Assembly: GCA_949130495.1 (NCBI GenBank)
Contig: OX422221.1
Span: 475,869,159 to 475,933,158 of the forward strand
From: Sambucus nigra
Taxonomy: Eukaryota > Streptophyta > Magnoliopsida > Dipsacales > Adoxaceae
Length of the DNA stretch: 64,000 nucleotides
Direction: 5' to 3'
This document shows, one piece after another, positions 43,165-55,599 of the stretch. Both the position numbers and the translations under genes were made by a program. The notes below the pieces were generated by a model. It did not search any database. It was not told the DNA's origin and saw only the letters and a list, made by a program, of their open reading frames with translations. Each line of letters begins with the position of its first letter. Position 1 is the stretch's first letter.

Positions 43165-43713
43165 CAGGTTCCCAGCTACAGGGGCGTCATGCATAGGTTC
43201 TTTGGATTGGACGCGTTGCAGCTGATGTGGGAGTTGCAGGTCGTTGCTTTAGACGACCTCTTCATTGATTTTATTCTTATCTTAGTACTTCATAGTTAGG
43301 GCATGTGTCGCCTGTTTCCCTATTCAGTTGGAATTGTCAGAGATTTATGTTTATTATTTAAATTTCAGTATTCTGTACTCTTTGGGTTTTGATTACTGTC
43401 AGGATGATTTCATTTGTAGTCTTAAAACTTGGTATTGGTTTATCTGAATAGTTGAACTCTTGGGTGTTTATTACCATTCTTCATATTTATATGATTATAA
43501 AATTGTTAATTATTAAAAAGGTTTTCATATCTGGATGTAAATAGAATGCAAATAAGGTTTTAAATTGTTTTGACACTTAGCTTCATTATTTAGGGTGTTT
43601 AAATTGGAAATTTATTTTTGCGACAGTGATGCTACGAATGAACCAATCATTCACTTTGATTTTAATTTAATAAAGGACTGACCAACCGATATTTAATTAG
43701 GCGGGGTGTCACA
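40695..43713 (+). mobile_element. Solo LTR A, 3,019 bp, TSD ATCCT
   Basis: Begins TGTAATACC and ends GGCGGGGTGTCACA. ATCCT occurs at 40690-40694 and 43714-43718. No internal region. It shares its ends and a GATCGATCGACC motif (41846-41880) with solo LTR B in reverse orientation. The size and ends suggest a gypsy lineage with very long LTRs (Tat/Ogre-like), which is inference. It interrupts the PMD gene. Frames inside, including a proline-rich one at 41194-41424, look accidental. Confidence 0.9.
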
Positions 43714-43718
43714 ATCCT

Positions 43719-46060
43719 CTTCTTCTTTAACTTTTTTTTCTTCTTCCACTTTTTCAACCCCATCGGCCAGAAACTCGTCTTCGATATCCTCAGTTGGTAG
43801 TTGAACCTTTGGTCTTGATCTATCCCTCTTTCGACTTCTATTAGTAGTAGAAGGATTAAATGAGATACCCCTATATGCCATCTATTGGGCTAAATCCGCT
43901 CGAGCATCCGCAGATCCTTGATTAAACTGTTTTAGTAAACCCTCAATTAACTTAGTACATTGATTGACCAACTGTGGATCAACATATTGCTTAGATTGGT
44001 ATGCCTATGAGGAACTGAAGGGTACAACTTTCTTTTTTTTTACTAAGAGTCCTCTTCTTGGTTTTTGGAATAGCAACGCTCGAGTCATCAATTTGAGTCT
44101 CCTCCTGAATAACAGCTTGATAAATAGCAGGTGGGTTTACAGTCTCCTCAACTTGTTGGGAGGCATAAGCTCCTTTCTTTTTCTTTAAAATAGCTTCATT
44201 TGGGGTTGCCAAAGGGGGAGTTCCTTAGGCATGGTGTTGTTAATATCACTCCGAAAAAATTGGGCTTGATTAACTGAACAAGTACATAATCCCAACTCAG
44301 TGGGGGAAACGTTCAACGACAGGATAAATGGGTTCCCGCTCCACAACTTTGAGGAAACAACCAAGCTAATTAGGCTATAACACATTAAGGTATTGAGCAA
44401 ACCTACTACCTCGTGCATGTTTTTGGGGGATAACTAGTTGGCCTTGCAATTGACTAGATAAGGTAACTACTGTCTCGGTCAGAAAATACCCACAGGCCTT
44501 GGAAAAGTTAATGGGTTTCTCAGTGGTGTTATGGTTAAGAAGGGTCACCCCTTTGTCAAAACCAAATTGCAGTGCCACGCGATGGGGTGAATACGCTATA
44601 AAAAGTCGGACCATTCAGTGCAAGAAGGAAGATAGGAAGGGGTAAGAACCAAAATAACATTGGAGGAAGGGAAATTGAGGGCAAAAGATCGCTCGACGGC
44701 TTGTACAGGTCGAGAAGCATCCTCAAAGAAAGCATTGGTGAAGAATTGGTCTGTCACAAAATAAGGGAAAAATTTGAAGCACTTAACATTATCAATAAAG
44801 GAATGAAAAGACTTACTAGATTTTTTATGCCTCCAAGCAAGAATTCGAGGAACCTTAATGTCATGAGAGGTGGGAAGTAATTCAACAAGAGCATACTCGG
44901 GGAACCTGACATGTATGGAGGATGTGAGAAGACCATGGTTGGAATAGTTTGATACATCAAATCTACCAAGGGACTTGACAAAGTCAGTATGTGCCTTATT
45001 AAGATAAGTATAAAGGGAGCCCTGTATAATGGCAGATAGAGGAACCTTCACCCCAGACGCAAGCCAGACAACAAGATTGATAAGGTCCCTCATCGGGCAA
45101 TCATGGGGTTTTCTTAGAAGGTGGATCCTTGATAGGATAACCCAAATGTACCCAATAAGTTCAACCTTGCTCTAATAACCTTCCCTAGTGGGTGGTATCT
45201 TGAGCACATACTTGCCCTTGGGAGTCTTCTTTGTAACCTTACGAGCCAGGGAAATCACTTTGTCTTCTATATAAAAGAAGTACCTAATGATTTCTGAGAA
45301 GGTGAATTTGTTGTAGGTCTTCTTGCATTTCTTGATCACACCCCTTAATTCCTTACGAGCAGCAGCTTCCTCCTTCGAGATGGCTTCCTCGAAACAAGTA
45401 TCAGTTCCAACAGCTTCCAGACCGAGGAGTTCACAATCATCCTCCAAAGTAATTATAAACTCAACCCAGGTAACAATGAAGATGTGAGTTTGATGGCTCC
45501 AGTGCGAAACCAACGCCCTCAAAGTGTTGTTGTTTTTGGCTAGAGTAAAATTACAAAACCACTTAGTAGAGGACAGACCGACAGTCAACAATTCAACAAT
45601 ATATTCATCCTGAATGTAATATGACCAGGCGCCCAAACCTTCGCATGATCCACCGATATATTCAAACTCCACACTAGAGTAATATAATATCCCCGCTCAA
45701 TTCTAAAGTCGGTGATAGTAGAACCATGTATGTATGAATAGTTCTCGCTCACATCATCCTCATATACAAGGAGGTTTAGATATTCTTCCTTGGAAGTAAG
45801 GAACCAAGGAACGCATTCACGGACTCTCAGAATTTATCCACAGTCCCAAAGAAGGGAGCACGATAATATTTTGCCCATTGAAGATGGCAATCATCAATTT
45901 CAGATGAGGTTTCCCCAACGGCGATATCCCTAACAAAAGCGTTTCTTTTGAAAACAGGTGCTAGATAAATAGAAAGTTCTAAGAACAAGAAAGGGGGGAA
46001 GAGTTTTTTGGTATTATGTAAACAAAGGAAACATTGTTTCCCTCTCTATCAAAGAAATAT
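43719..46060 (-). pseudogene. Plant mobile domain (PMD) gene, copy 1, disabled
   Basis: Read leftwards: an N-terminal part (about 46060-45700, frames broken), then a single frame 45672-44596 with one in-frame TAG at 45172-45174. It has TLRALVSHWSHQTHIFIVTW, EFIITLEDDCELLGLEAVGT (the PMD signature of a W/ITLEDV-LGL type), KCKKTYNKFTFSEIIRYFF, then INLVVWLASGVKVPLSAI and VRFPEYALVELLP. Further left are lysine-rich (KKKKGAYASQQVEE) and acidic (EDIEDEFLADGVEKVEEE) tails. PMD proteins such as MAIN/MAIL1 act in plant nuclei and the domain is spread by transposons. No ATG start remains at the expected place (TTG). The solo LTR removes continuity with 40025-40694. Confidence 0.82.
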
Positions 46061-46110
46061 GCTGGCTCAAAAAACCTAAAAGGTAAAAGATTTTGGCGTT
46101 GGAAGAAACC

Positions 46111-46120
46111 CTTTTATAAG
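46111..46120 (-). promoter_or_regulatory. TATA-like site upstream of PMD copy 1
   Basis: Minus strand CTTATAAAAG about 50 bp before the expected start region. Identical in copy 2 at 53707-53716. Confidence 0.45.
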
Positions 46121-46951
46121 GGGCATTTGTTTTTTAAAAAATACAACTCAGATATGCAAACGCGCTTGTGGAATTATAATCATCACAAGGAAGACTGTGC
46201 CGACTGAAGTTCCTCACTTGGAATGCATGCGCGGATCCTTGCCTGCCACGTGTATGGCTCGGGGGATAAATTTTAGCTGTATTTAAAGAGAAGCGACGCA
46301 ATAATGAGGAAAATCTTTTGGAAATTCAAAATACGTTTGGACGGATCTCTTATCCTTATACACTTATGCAACTAAATGGTTTTAGGGGGATATTTTTGCA
46401 AACCATTATAATTCCCCAAGTTAAATGATTAAGTCTTAGAGGTTATTCAAAGCACGAGATCATCCGAGGAGGAAAAGTTCTAAGGTTTCTCACGCACAAT
46501 ACAATGTTATCCCAATTTATATTGCCTATCTATTTGAAATAACATATATACACAGGTGGTTCAAGAAACGATGTTAATTTTTCGTATAAATATTTCTTTA
46601 ACAAATAAACAAATATCTCTATGAATAGGGAGGTCCAAGCTTAAAGTTGATTAAATCAAAGACCCCACTTCATAAGGAAAGATCAAAGATGGTCACTCGC
46701 AGAAGACTAAAGCGGCTCGAAGGATCTCGCATAAAGATCGAGACTAGTTGATAAACATGGAAAACACAACTTGTAATAGTAAATATGATGAACATGTATT
46801 TAGATTTCCTTGTAAATATAAAGACCAATTTGTAATATTTGTGAGGTTAATAGGTACCCTCGAGGGACCATGTCTGGCAGGCATGAGAGAGGTTACATGC
46901 TCCATCGAACAAACTTATCTCAGGTATCTCACGGGTATTTACTTTGGAGGA
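46121..46951. other. 5' flank of PMD copy 1
   Basis: Nearly identical to 53717-54545 of copy 2. No gene recognised; the plus-strand frame 46748-46972 is not conserved in copy 2 and is probably accidental. Confidence 0.6.
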
Positions 46952-49900
46952 TGTAACACCCCGCCTAATTAAATACCGAGTGGCCAGTCCCATACCAAAT
47001 TAAAACAGAATATACAGTTGGCTCATTCTTAGCATCACTGTCGAAAATATTTACCACTCACCCAATACCCAATTAAGCTAGTGTTAAAAACTTTCCAAAT
47101 TTAAATTTCAACAAAACCATTTTTAGTTTAAGAATAAGACTACACATTTTATTCTACAAAACTGGTAACACAATAATTAACATAAAAGAATTTAAATGCA
47201 ATTGGAATAAACATTCCCAAATAATATTAATCCATTACAGTAATCTCATCAATAACAACTGTATTAAAAAGACCCGAATACAATAGTATTTGACCTCGAT
47301 AGAAAAGATAACTGAATCCTTTGGGCGACATGCCCTAACTAAGAATACTGTGAATCAAATGAAGATAGGCGTCTAAGCAAAACTTCCATAGCTCCATAGC
47401 TCGTCACAATCAACTATGGTTGGCGTCCCTGTTGCTGGACACCTGATATAGAGATACAATAGAGGAGAAAATATGCAAGGAAACGGGTCAGAGCCCGAAT
47501 GTGTAGATTATTTTTAAAACAGCAAGTATTTAACAAGTGCAATAAAGCATTTATTATGTACATGTTAGATTCAACTCTCACTTGCAATTCTCACCTCTCA
47601 ACTAGAGTGCACACTTAACGTTTCCTATTAACCTCCTAGTTAATGGTTCCTCTTTTCTAGTCTCCGTATTATAATTCCATTCCCATATCATAATCCCCGT
47701 ATGTCCCATACCATACGTCACATTATTATTCATTTACATTTCTCCTTTATATGATTAATTTCTCATTAACATGAATCATTACTCATTAATATGAATCGTT
47801 TCTCATTAACATGAGTTAAGCTTTTCAATTCTATAAGCATAAACATTCATTAACTTAATTCCATTATCTTTCTCTATTCACCGTTATCTACAATTATCAC
47901 CGTAGATAAATTTAACCACAATATATCCATTCAATCATTTAATCCATTATATATATATTCATATATAATACGGCACCCCGAGTCACAGCTGTGGTGCAAT
48001 GCATTACTCTGCTATCATGTCCCATCATCGCAGGTCGCCGAATAAGGGACTAAAGGTTCGGTGAGATTCCACGAACCATAAACAACAACAAATAAATTGG
48101 AGGCGAACATAGTTCTCGTATCCATGGGTCACGAACATACCTACGTACCCACAGTCAGCGGACTTATCAACTCCCCGATAAGTCTTTCATAGACCTATGT
48201 TCTCGAGCGACAAATCAAAGATCCCATGGATTCATCAGGATATGACTCCCCTCACGCGCAAACCTCCCACCGATAGCAAGTAAGCTAGGTATGTCATACA
48301 CATAAATCATCAATCAATCAAATAGGTATTATCATACCTATAATATAATATCAATAAGGTAATTATCACTACCCTAAGATATTTCCCATACGTAGCATTA
48401 TATCTCTTTTAAATTCCACGTATTAAAATATCATTTCTTTACTTCATAATTTAATTATCCTCGCATCCTATAACATCTCTCCACTCCCGACGTCGTTAAG
48501 GTTCATGCGCGGAGCGTCTCGCAAAGCGAAATACAAATAAGGAACCCCTCCAATACACTACTACTTAACTTTGTCGATCGAGGAGGTCCGAAAACTTCAA
48601 CTATGCAATCGGGATAACCTCATACCCTCTTTCAACCAAATGTGTTCTAAACTCCCATCTCACAAGATTCAAATAGGATTTTCCTCATCTTATATTCAGT
48701 AAGAAGTCACTAATATCCTACTGGTCCATAACATTATTTCTCTCGAACTATTACGAGTTTAGTTCTCCTTTTAATTAAGGTTAAAATCTATAGTTTCAAA
48801 TCTCTTATAAACACATATTCTTTCACTTAGGATTAAACCCTCTTGTAAACTTAAGGATACCCAGGTGTTATAGTCAATCACCCCTACTGGTCCTATCTTA
48901 AATCCTCATACATCCCCATTTGGAATTTAACAAATGAATCTAGCAACCGAAATTACATTCAATATAATTTTCATCATTTAAATCACTCGAATCCAAATCA
49001 AATTAATTCAAATCTTATCAAGGGTTTACTGATATTTTCTAGGTCCCATAATATCCAAATAATAATCACCAAAGATCCACAAAAGGTTTGGGATAAGAGT
49101 CAACATTTAAAAAGAAATAACTTTACATATTCTGGGGAGGTCGACCGATCGAAGGCAGGGGTCGATCGATCGATCCCTCAGGTCACAACCTGGTTTTTCT
49201 GCATTTCAGCAACTACGGGTTTCACCATTTTTACTCATTCAAACCTTCATATTAACCTCCAAAATGAGTTATAATTATTACTACATGATATGTCAACATA
49301 TATGAACGATTTCTAGTACTCTAAACATCTTAGGATCATTAAGGGATTGGATTAAAAAGCATGTTTATCTCCTTATTTCCAGAAAATTAACAACATATCA
49401 TCTTCAAGAACACATCAATGGTTTTCATAATTTCTTCAACAGATTCATGACTATTTCGTGGATTAATATCAACCTAAAACATGAGTTTAATTCCTATATC
49501 ATTTCAGTTTCCAGAAATCCATTTAATACTCCATTATTTCTTCCAAACATAAATAATCTTCTCTTTTCATACTATTCTAACATGGACAATATACAAACTT
49601 AAATTGCCATTATCAAACACTTGCCTTTACTGTTGATCTGATCCTTTGGTGTAGTATGTCTCAGTTGGTTGTCCCTTCTCCGGTCAAACTCCGGTGGTGG
49701 TTGGTGGTGGTGAACCTTGGTTCTTGTTCTTCTCCTTCCCAAGTGGGCTTTTCCCTTCCCAAGCACTTTCACTCTCTCTATGAAGATGGCTTCTCTAATT
49801 TGTGAAGAGGAGTGAATAACTCCCATACACTTAATCTACCAATACTTATAATAGTACCAAATCCGAAATCACTATTCATCCCCCCTAGAAAAATGACCAA

Positions 49901-50304
49901 AATGTCCTTTCGGGTTGTCTACTCATTTCCAAATGATCTGAGACTCAAAATTAACATCCAAATAGACTTTTCTGACTATTTCGAACCTTCCGGACGCAAC
50001 GGCGCAGTCGAAATGACTATAAAGTCGATAGAAAATAAATTTCCTTTTTAATGTAATAAACTAGTCCCGACACGTCCCATACCGCGTCTGACTAAAAATA
50101 TAAATTACCGAATTTATATCATACAGTCATATCAATGACATCACATTCATATATTACCTAAATATCTTTAAGTAATATTCAGAATCATCCATTTTAATAT
50201 CCACCGTCCGGATAAAACCCGAATGAATTAATTAATATCCAATTAATCCATTAATTTAAAATATAACCCATTTTAAAAGTCATTTAAAATTACGGGGTAT
50301 TACA
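46952..50304 (-). mobile_element. Solo LTR B, 3,353 bp, TSD GAGGA
   Basis: Begins TGTAACACCCCGCC and ends GGGGTATTACA on the plus strand. GAGGA is found at 46947-46951 and 50305-50309. Reverse complemented it matches solo LTR A in its ends and internal landmarks (GATCGATCGACC at 49139-49187; a CAC/CCACC-rich stretch near 49700). The same insertion is absent from copy 2, where GGAGGATAGGGAGGG is continuous (54538-54552). Confidence 0.92.
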
Positions 50305-50331
50305 GAGGATAGGGAGGGAGCAAAGCAAGTT

Positions 50332-53300
50332 AGTATATATATTATATGTGTGACCAATATATATACATATATCTATATGGGAACTTTCTACTGTCCGTAT
50401 AAGTAGATAAGTAATGAATAAATGCCTCAACTTTATTATAAGTGTTCGGGAACTTTATAACGGTAATGAGTTGTTCTAAATAACGTAATAAATCTTGAAG
50501 AGAATGATTTCCTAAAGTGAATAGCATAACCTCGCTTCTCACATGATAAAACCTTATGGAGAATAAGTTAGAGAAACTTATGAGATTTATAAATACGGTA
50601 GGCGTGCACACTAGATGAGAGGTGAGAATTCTCAAAAAAGTGTCGCATACTAACATGGTTGTTGCATTAGCCGGCAAGCATTTTAAATACTTGCTAAACT
50701 ATGTTTAAAACTGTTTTACACTCGGGCTCTCACCCGTTTCCTGTCGTTTTCTCTCTCTCTTGTATATATGTATGTATGTATGTATTGCAAGTGCCCAGCA
50801 ACAGGGGCGTCATGCATAGGTTCTTTGGATTGGACGCGCTGCAGCTGATGTGGGAGTTGCAAGTCGTTGCTTTAGACGATCTCTTCATTGATTCTATTCT
50901 TGTCTTAGTACTTCATAGTTATAGCATGTGTCGCCCGTTTCCCTATTCAGTTGGAATTGTTAGAGATTTATGTTTATTATTTAAATTTCAGTATTCTGTA
51001 CTCTTTGGGTTTTGATTACTGTCAGGATGATTTCATTTATAGTTTTAAAACTTGGTATTGGTTTATCTGAATAGTTGAACTCTTGGGTGTTTTTACCATT
51101 CTTAATATTTATATGATTCTAAAATTGTTAATTATTAAAAAGGTTTTCATATCTGGATTTAAATAGAATGCAAATAAGGTTTTAAATTGTTTTGACACTT
51201 AGCTTCATTATTTAGGGTGTTTAAATTGGAAATTTATTTTTGCGACAGTGATGCTACGAATGAACCAACCGTTCACCTTGATTTTAATTTAATAAAGGAC
51301 CGATCACCCGGTATTTAATTAGGCGGGCTGTTACAATCCTCTTCTTCTTTAACTTCTTCTTCTTTTTCCACTTCTTCAACCCCATCGGTCAGAAACTCGT
51401 CTTCGATATCCTCAGTTGCTAGTTGAACCTTTGGTCTTGATCTATCCCTCTTTCGACCTCTAATATTAGTAGAAGGAGTAAATGAGATACCCCTCTCTGC
51501 CATCTATTGGGCTAAATCTGCTCGAGCATCTGCAAATCCTTGACTAAACTGCCATAGTAAACCCTCAATTAACTCAGTAATTGATTGACAAACTATGGTT
51601 CAGCAGATCGCTTAAATTGGGATGCCTGTGAGGAACTGAAGGGTACAACTTTCTTCTTTTTACTAGGAGTACTCTTCTTGGTTTTTGGAATAGCAATGCT
51701 CGAGACATCAATTTGAGTCTCCTCCAGAAGAACAGCTTGATAAATAGTAGGTGGATTTACAGTCTCCTCAACTTGTTGGGAGGTATAAGATCCTTTCTTT
51801 TTCTTTAAAATAGCTTCATTTGGGGGTGCCAAAGGGGGAGTTCCTTAGGCATTATGTTGTTAATATCACTCCTAGAAAATTGGGCTTGATTAACTGAACA
51901 AGTACATAATCCCAACTCAGTGGGGGAAACGTTCAACGACAGGATTTACCGCTCCATAACTTTGAGGAAACAACCAAGTTTATTAGGCTATAACACATTA
52001 AGGTATTGAGCAAACCTACTACCTCGTGTATGTTTTAGAGGGATAACTAGTTGGCCTTACAATTGACTAGATAAGGTAACTACTGTCTCGGTCAGAAAAT
52101 ACCCACAGGCCTTGGAAAAGTTAATGGGTTTCTCAGTGATGTTATGGTTAAGAAGGGGCACCCCTTTGTCAAAACCAAACAGAAGCGCCACGCGATGGGG
52201 TGAATACGCTATAAAAATTTAGACCACTCAGAGCAAGAAGGAAGATAGGAAGGGGTAAGAACCAAAAGAACATTGGAGGAAGGGAAATTGAGGGCAAAAG
52301 ATCGCTCGACAACTTGTACAGGTCGAGAAGTATCCTCAAAGAAAGCATTGGTGAAGAATTGGTCTGTCACAAAATAAGGGCAAAATTTGAAGCCCTTAAC
52401 ATTATCAATAAATGAATGAAAAGACTTCCTAAATTGTTTACGATTCCAAGCAAGAATTCGAGGAACCTTGATGTCATGAGAGGTGGGAAGTAATTCAATA
52501 AGAGCATACTCGAGGAACCTGACATATATGAAGGATGTAAGAAGACTATGGTTGGAATAGTTTGATACATAAAATATTCTAAGGGACCTGACAGAGTTAG
52601 TATGTACCCTATTAAGATAAATATAAAGGGATCCCTATATAATGGCAGATAGAGGAACCTTCACCCCAGACGCAAGATAAACAATAAGGTTGATAAGGTC
52701 CCTCCTCGGGCCGTCATGGAGTTTTCTTAAAAGGTATATCCTTAATAGGATAACCCAAATGTACCCAGTAAGTTCAACCTTGCTCTAATAACCTTCCCTA
52801 GTGGGGGGTATCTTGAGCACATACTTTCCCTTGGGATTCTTCTTTGTTTCCTTACGAGCCAGGGCACTCACTTTGTCTTCCATATAAAAGAAGTACCTAA
52901 TGATTTCTGAGAAGGTGAATTTGTTGTAGGTCTTCTTGCATTTCTTGATCGTACCCCTCAATTCCTTACAAGCAGCAACTTCCTCCTTCGAGATGGCTTC
53001 CTTGTAACAAGTATCAGTTCCAGCAGCTTCCAGATCCATGAGTTCACAATCATCCTCTAAGGTAATTGTAAACTAAACCCAGGTAGCAGTGAAGATGTGA
53101 GTTTGATGGCTCCAGTGAGAAACCAATGCCCTCAAAGTGTTGTTGTTTTTGGCCGGAGTAAAATTATCAAACCACTTAGTAGAGGACAGATCGATAGTCA
53201 ATGATTCGACAACATATTCGTCGTGAATGTAATCTGAACAGGCGCCCAAACCTTCGCATGATCCACCGACATATTCAAACTCCACACTAGAGTCAATTCT

Positions 53301-54567
53301 TAAGCCGCTGATAGTAAAACTAGGTATGTATGAATAGTTCTCGCTCACATCATCCTCACACACAAGGAGGTTTAGATATTCTTCCTTGGAAGTAAGGAAG
53401 TAAGGAACGCATTCACAGACTCTCAAAATTTATCCACGATCCCAAAGAAGGGAGCACGATAATATTTTGCCCATTGAAGATGGCAATCATCAATTTCAGA
53501 TGAGGTTTCCCCAACGGCGATATCCCTAACATAAGCGTTTCTTTTGAAAATAGGTCTCAGATAAACATAAAGTTCTAAGAACAAGAAAGGGGGAAGAGTT
53601 TTTTGGTATTCTGTAAATAAAGGAAACACTGTTTGCCTCTCGATCAAAGAAATATGTTGTCTCAAAAAACCTAAAAGGTAAAAGATTTTGGCATTGGAAG
53701 AAACCCTTTTATAAGGGGCATTTGTTTTTTAAAAAATACAACTCAGATATGCAAACGCGCTTGTGGAATTATAATCATCACAAGGAAGACTGTGCCGACT
53801 GAAGTTCCTCACTTGGAATGCATGCGCGGATCCTTGCCTGCCACGTGTATGGCTCGGGGGATAAATTTTAGCTGTATTTAAAGAGAAGCGACGCAATAAT
53901 GAGGAAAATCTTTTGGAAATTCAAAATACGTTTGTACGGATCTCTTATCCTTATACACTTATGCAACTAAATGGTTTTAGGGGGATATTTTTGCAAACCA
54001 TTATAATTCCCCAAGTTAAATGATTAAGTCTTAGAGGTTATTCAAAGCACGAGATCATCCGAGGAGGAAAAGTTCTAAGGTTTCTCACGCACAATACAAT
54101 GTTATCCCAATTTATATTGCCTATCTATTTGAAATAACATATATACACAGGTGGTTCAAGAAATGTTGTTAATTTTTCGTATAAATATTTATTTAATAAA
54201 TAAACAAATATCTCTATGAATAGGGAGGTCCAAGCTTAAAGTTGATTAAAGCAAAGACACCACTTCATAAGGAAAGATCAAAGATGGTCACTCGCAGAAG
54301 ACTAAAGCGGCTCGAAGGATCTCGCATAAAGATCAAGCCCAGTTGATAAACATGGAAAACACAACTTGTAATAGTAAATATGATGAACTTGTATTAGCTT
54401 TCCTTGTAAATATAAAGCCCAATTTATAATATTTATGAGGTTGATCGGTACCCTCGAGGGACCATGTCTGGCAGGTATGGGAGAGCTTACATGCTCCGTC
54501 GAACAAACTTATCTCAGGTGTCTCACGGGTATTTACTTTGGAGGATAGGGAGGGAGCAAAGCAAGTT
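50332..54567. repeat. Tandem duplication, copy 2
   Basis: Matches 42702-46951 plus 50305-50331 at high identity, including the LTR A/PMD junction (TTACA|ATCCT at 51335-51340). Differences are mostly single bases, plus a changed microsatellite: (TA)n at 43130-43161 in copy 1, (TATG)n at 50763-50788 in copy 2. Confidence 0.9.
51336..53665 (-). pseudogene. Plant mobile domain (PMD) gene, copy 2, disabled
   Basis: Same order as copy 1. Frames are 53665-53423 (FPLFTEYQKTLPPF, KRNAYVRDIAVGETSSEIDD), 53426-53073 (ECVPYFLTSKEEYLNLLVCE, ALVSHWSHQTHIF), 53039-52785 (KKCKKTYNKFTFSEIIRYFF), and 51832-51593 and 51503-51315 (KKKKGSYTSQQVEE; acidic tail). It shares the TAG codon after PPTREGY with copy 1 and has extra frameshifts. 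It lacks everything beyond the LTR A junction, so it never had the 3' exons. Confidence 0.82.
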
Positions 54568-55590
54568 GGAAGATACCAACCCCCTTAGAGTACTTAGGCA
54601 AAACCTTGGTTTGAACAAACACAACTAAAAAATTGCTCGAGATACCATCTCTGGGGTACCTCCTAGAGGGATTCCAGTCCTAAATAGTTGTCCAAATGTT
54701 AGCCTTTGGTTTTCACATACAGATCACAAGTTCCTCGAGGGACCATCACTCGAGCAACCTTCAATTCGATGAACTACCTTTTTGAGTGATGTGACAACAT
54801 ATCATTTACAGGTTACTGTTTACAAACTCCTTGTCGTCATCATGTCTGACACTTAGGAACTCGATAAAATAGCACTCAAGTGAAAATATTCCTAGGATGG
54901 TAAGTTCATAGGTGACACATTACATCCTAATCAATGTTACCATGACTCTGAGAGTCCAAACAGTGTTCCCGTTAAACTATCATATCCAGTGCATTTAATG
55001 CAATAACATTGGCATTAAATGGGCAACACTATCAGCATTAAAGATGTTAGACGCATTTAATAGGGCAAGGTCACTCGAATGACCTGGATCTCATACAAAT
55101 ACCCCAAAGTTATGTTATTCTCGTGATCACAATTCTAGCCTAGAATCGCTGCCAGAATACTCCCAGATGGGTGATTTTATTGTGAGGACATTTATTGTGT
55201 GACTACCCCCAATTCACCCCCATTAACATCATTATAGAGCGCTCACTTGTGTTTAAGTTTACTGCCTTGCCTTTATTGCACTAAAGGTGCTTGTTCCTAC
55301 TCCCTCCAATCAAGTCAACTATGGGATCCCTCTTATTTATTGTATTCTCGTAGCATTTATGTTGTAAGAACATATATAATCCATGAGCTTCGGACATTAA
55401 ATGTGTTGGCATTTGACTTGTATTTTCTATGATTAGTGACTGTTCTTTGGAATTAATCTTCATATTGATAAGGGATTACACCTCCCTTGACACTGATATC
55501 ATTTCAAGAACTTACATCTTACACTTCTTATATAAGCAAGTACTTTCGAGCTTTGATTAAAAGAAAGACTTGATTACCAAATCAAGCTGA
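54568..55590. other. Unassigned sequence, LTR-like in composition
   Basis: It has a TATA-like TTATATAAGCAAG near 55528 and inverted GCATTTAATG/GCATTAAATG strings at 54990-55060. CTCGAGGGACCAT recurs from the PMD 5' flank. No gene recognised. Confidence 0.4.
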
Positions 55591-55599
55591 ATGACCCAT

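Larger units (their letters stand above)
42702..50331. repeat. Tandem duplication, copy 1 (with later LTR B insertion)
   Basis: From the second half of solo LTR A through the PMD gene to AGGATAGGGAGGGAGCAAAG CAAGTT. Minus the 3,353-bp LTR B and its 5-bp duplicate it is about 4.27 kb. Copy 2 begins directly after it at 50332. The junction shows a GTT(AG) microhomology between the two duplicated ends. Confidence 0.88.
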
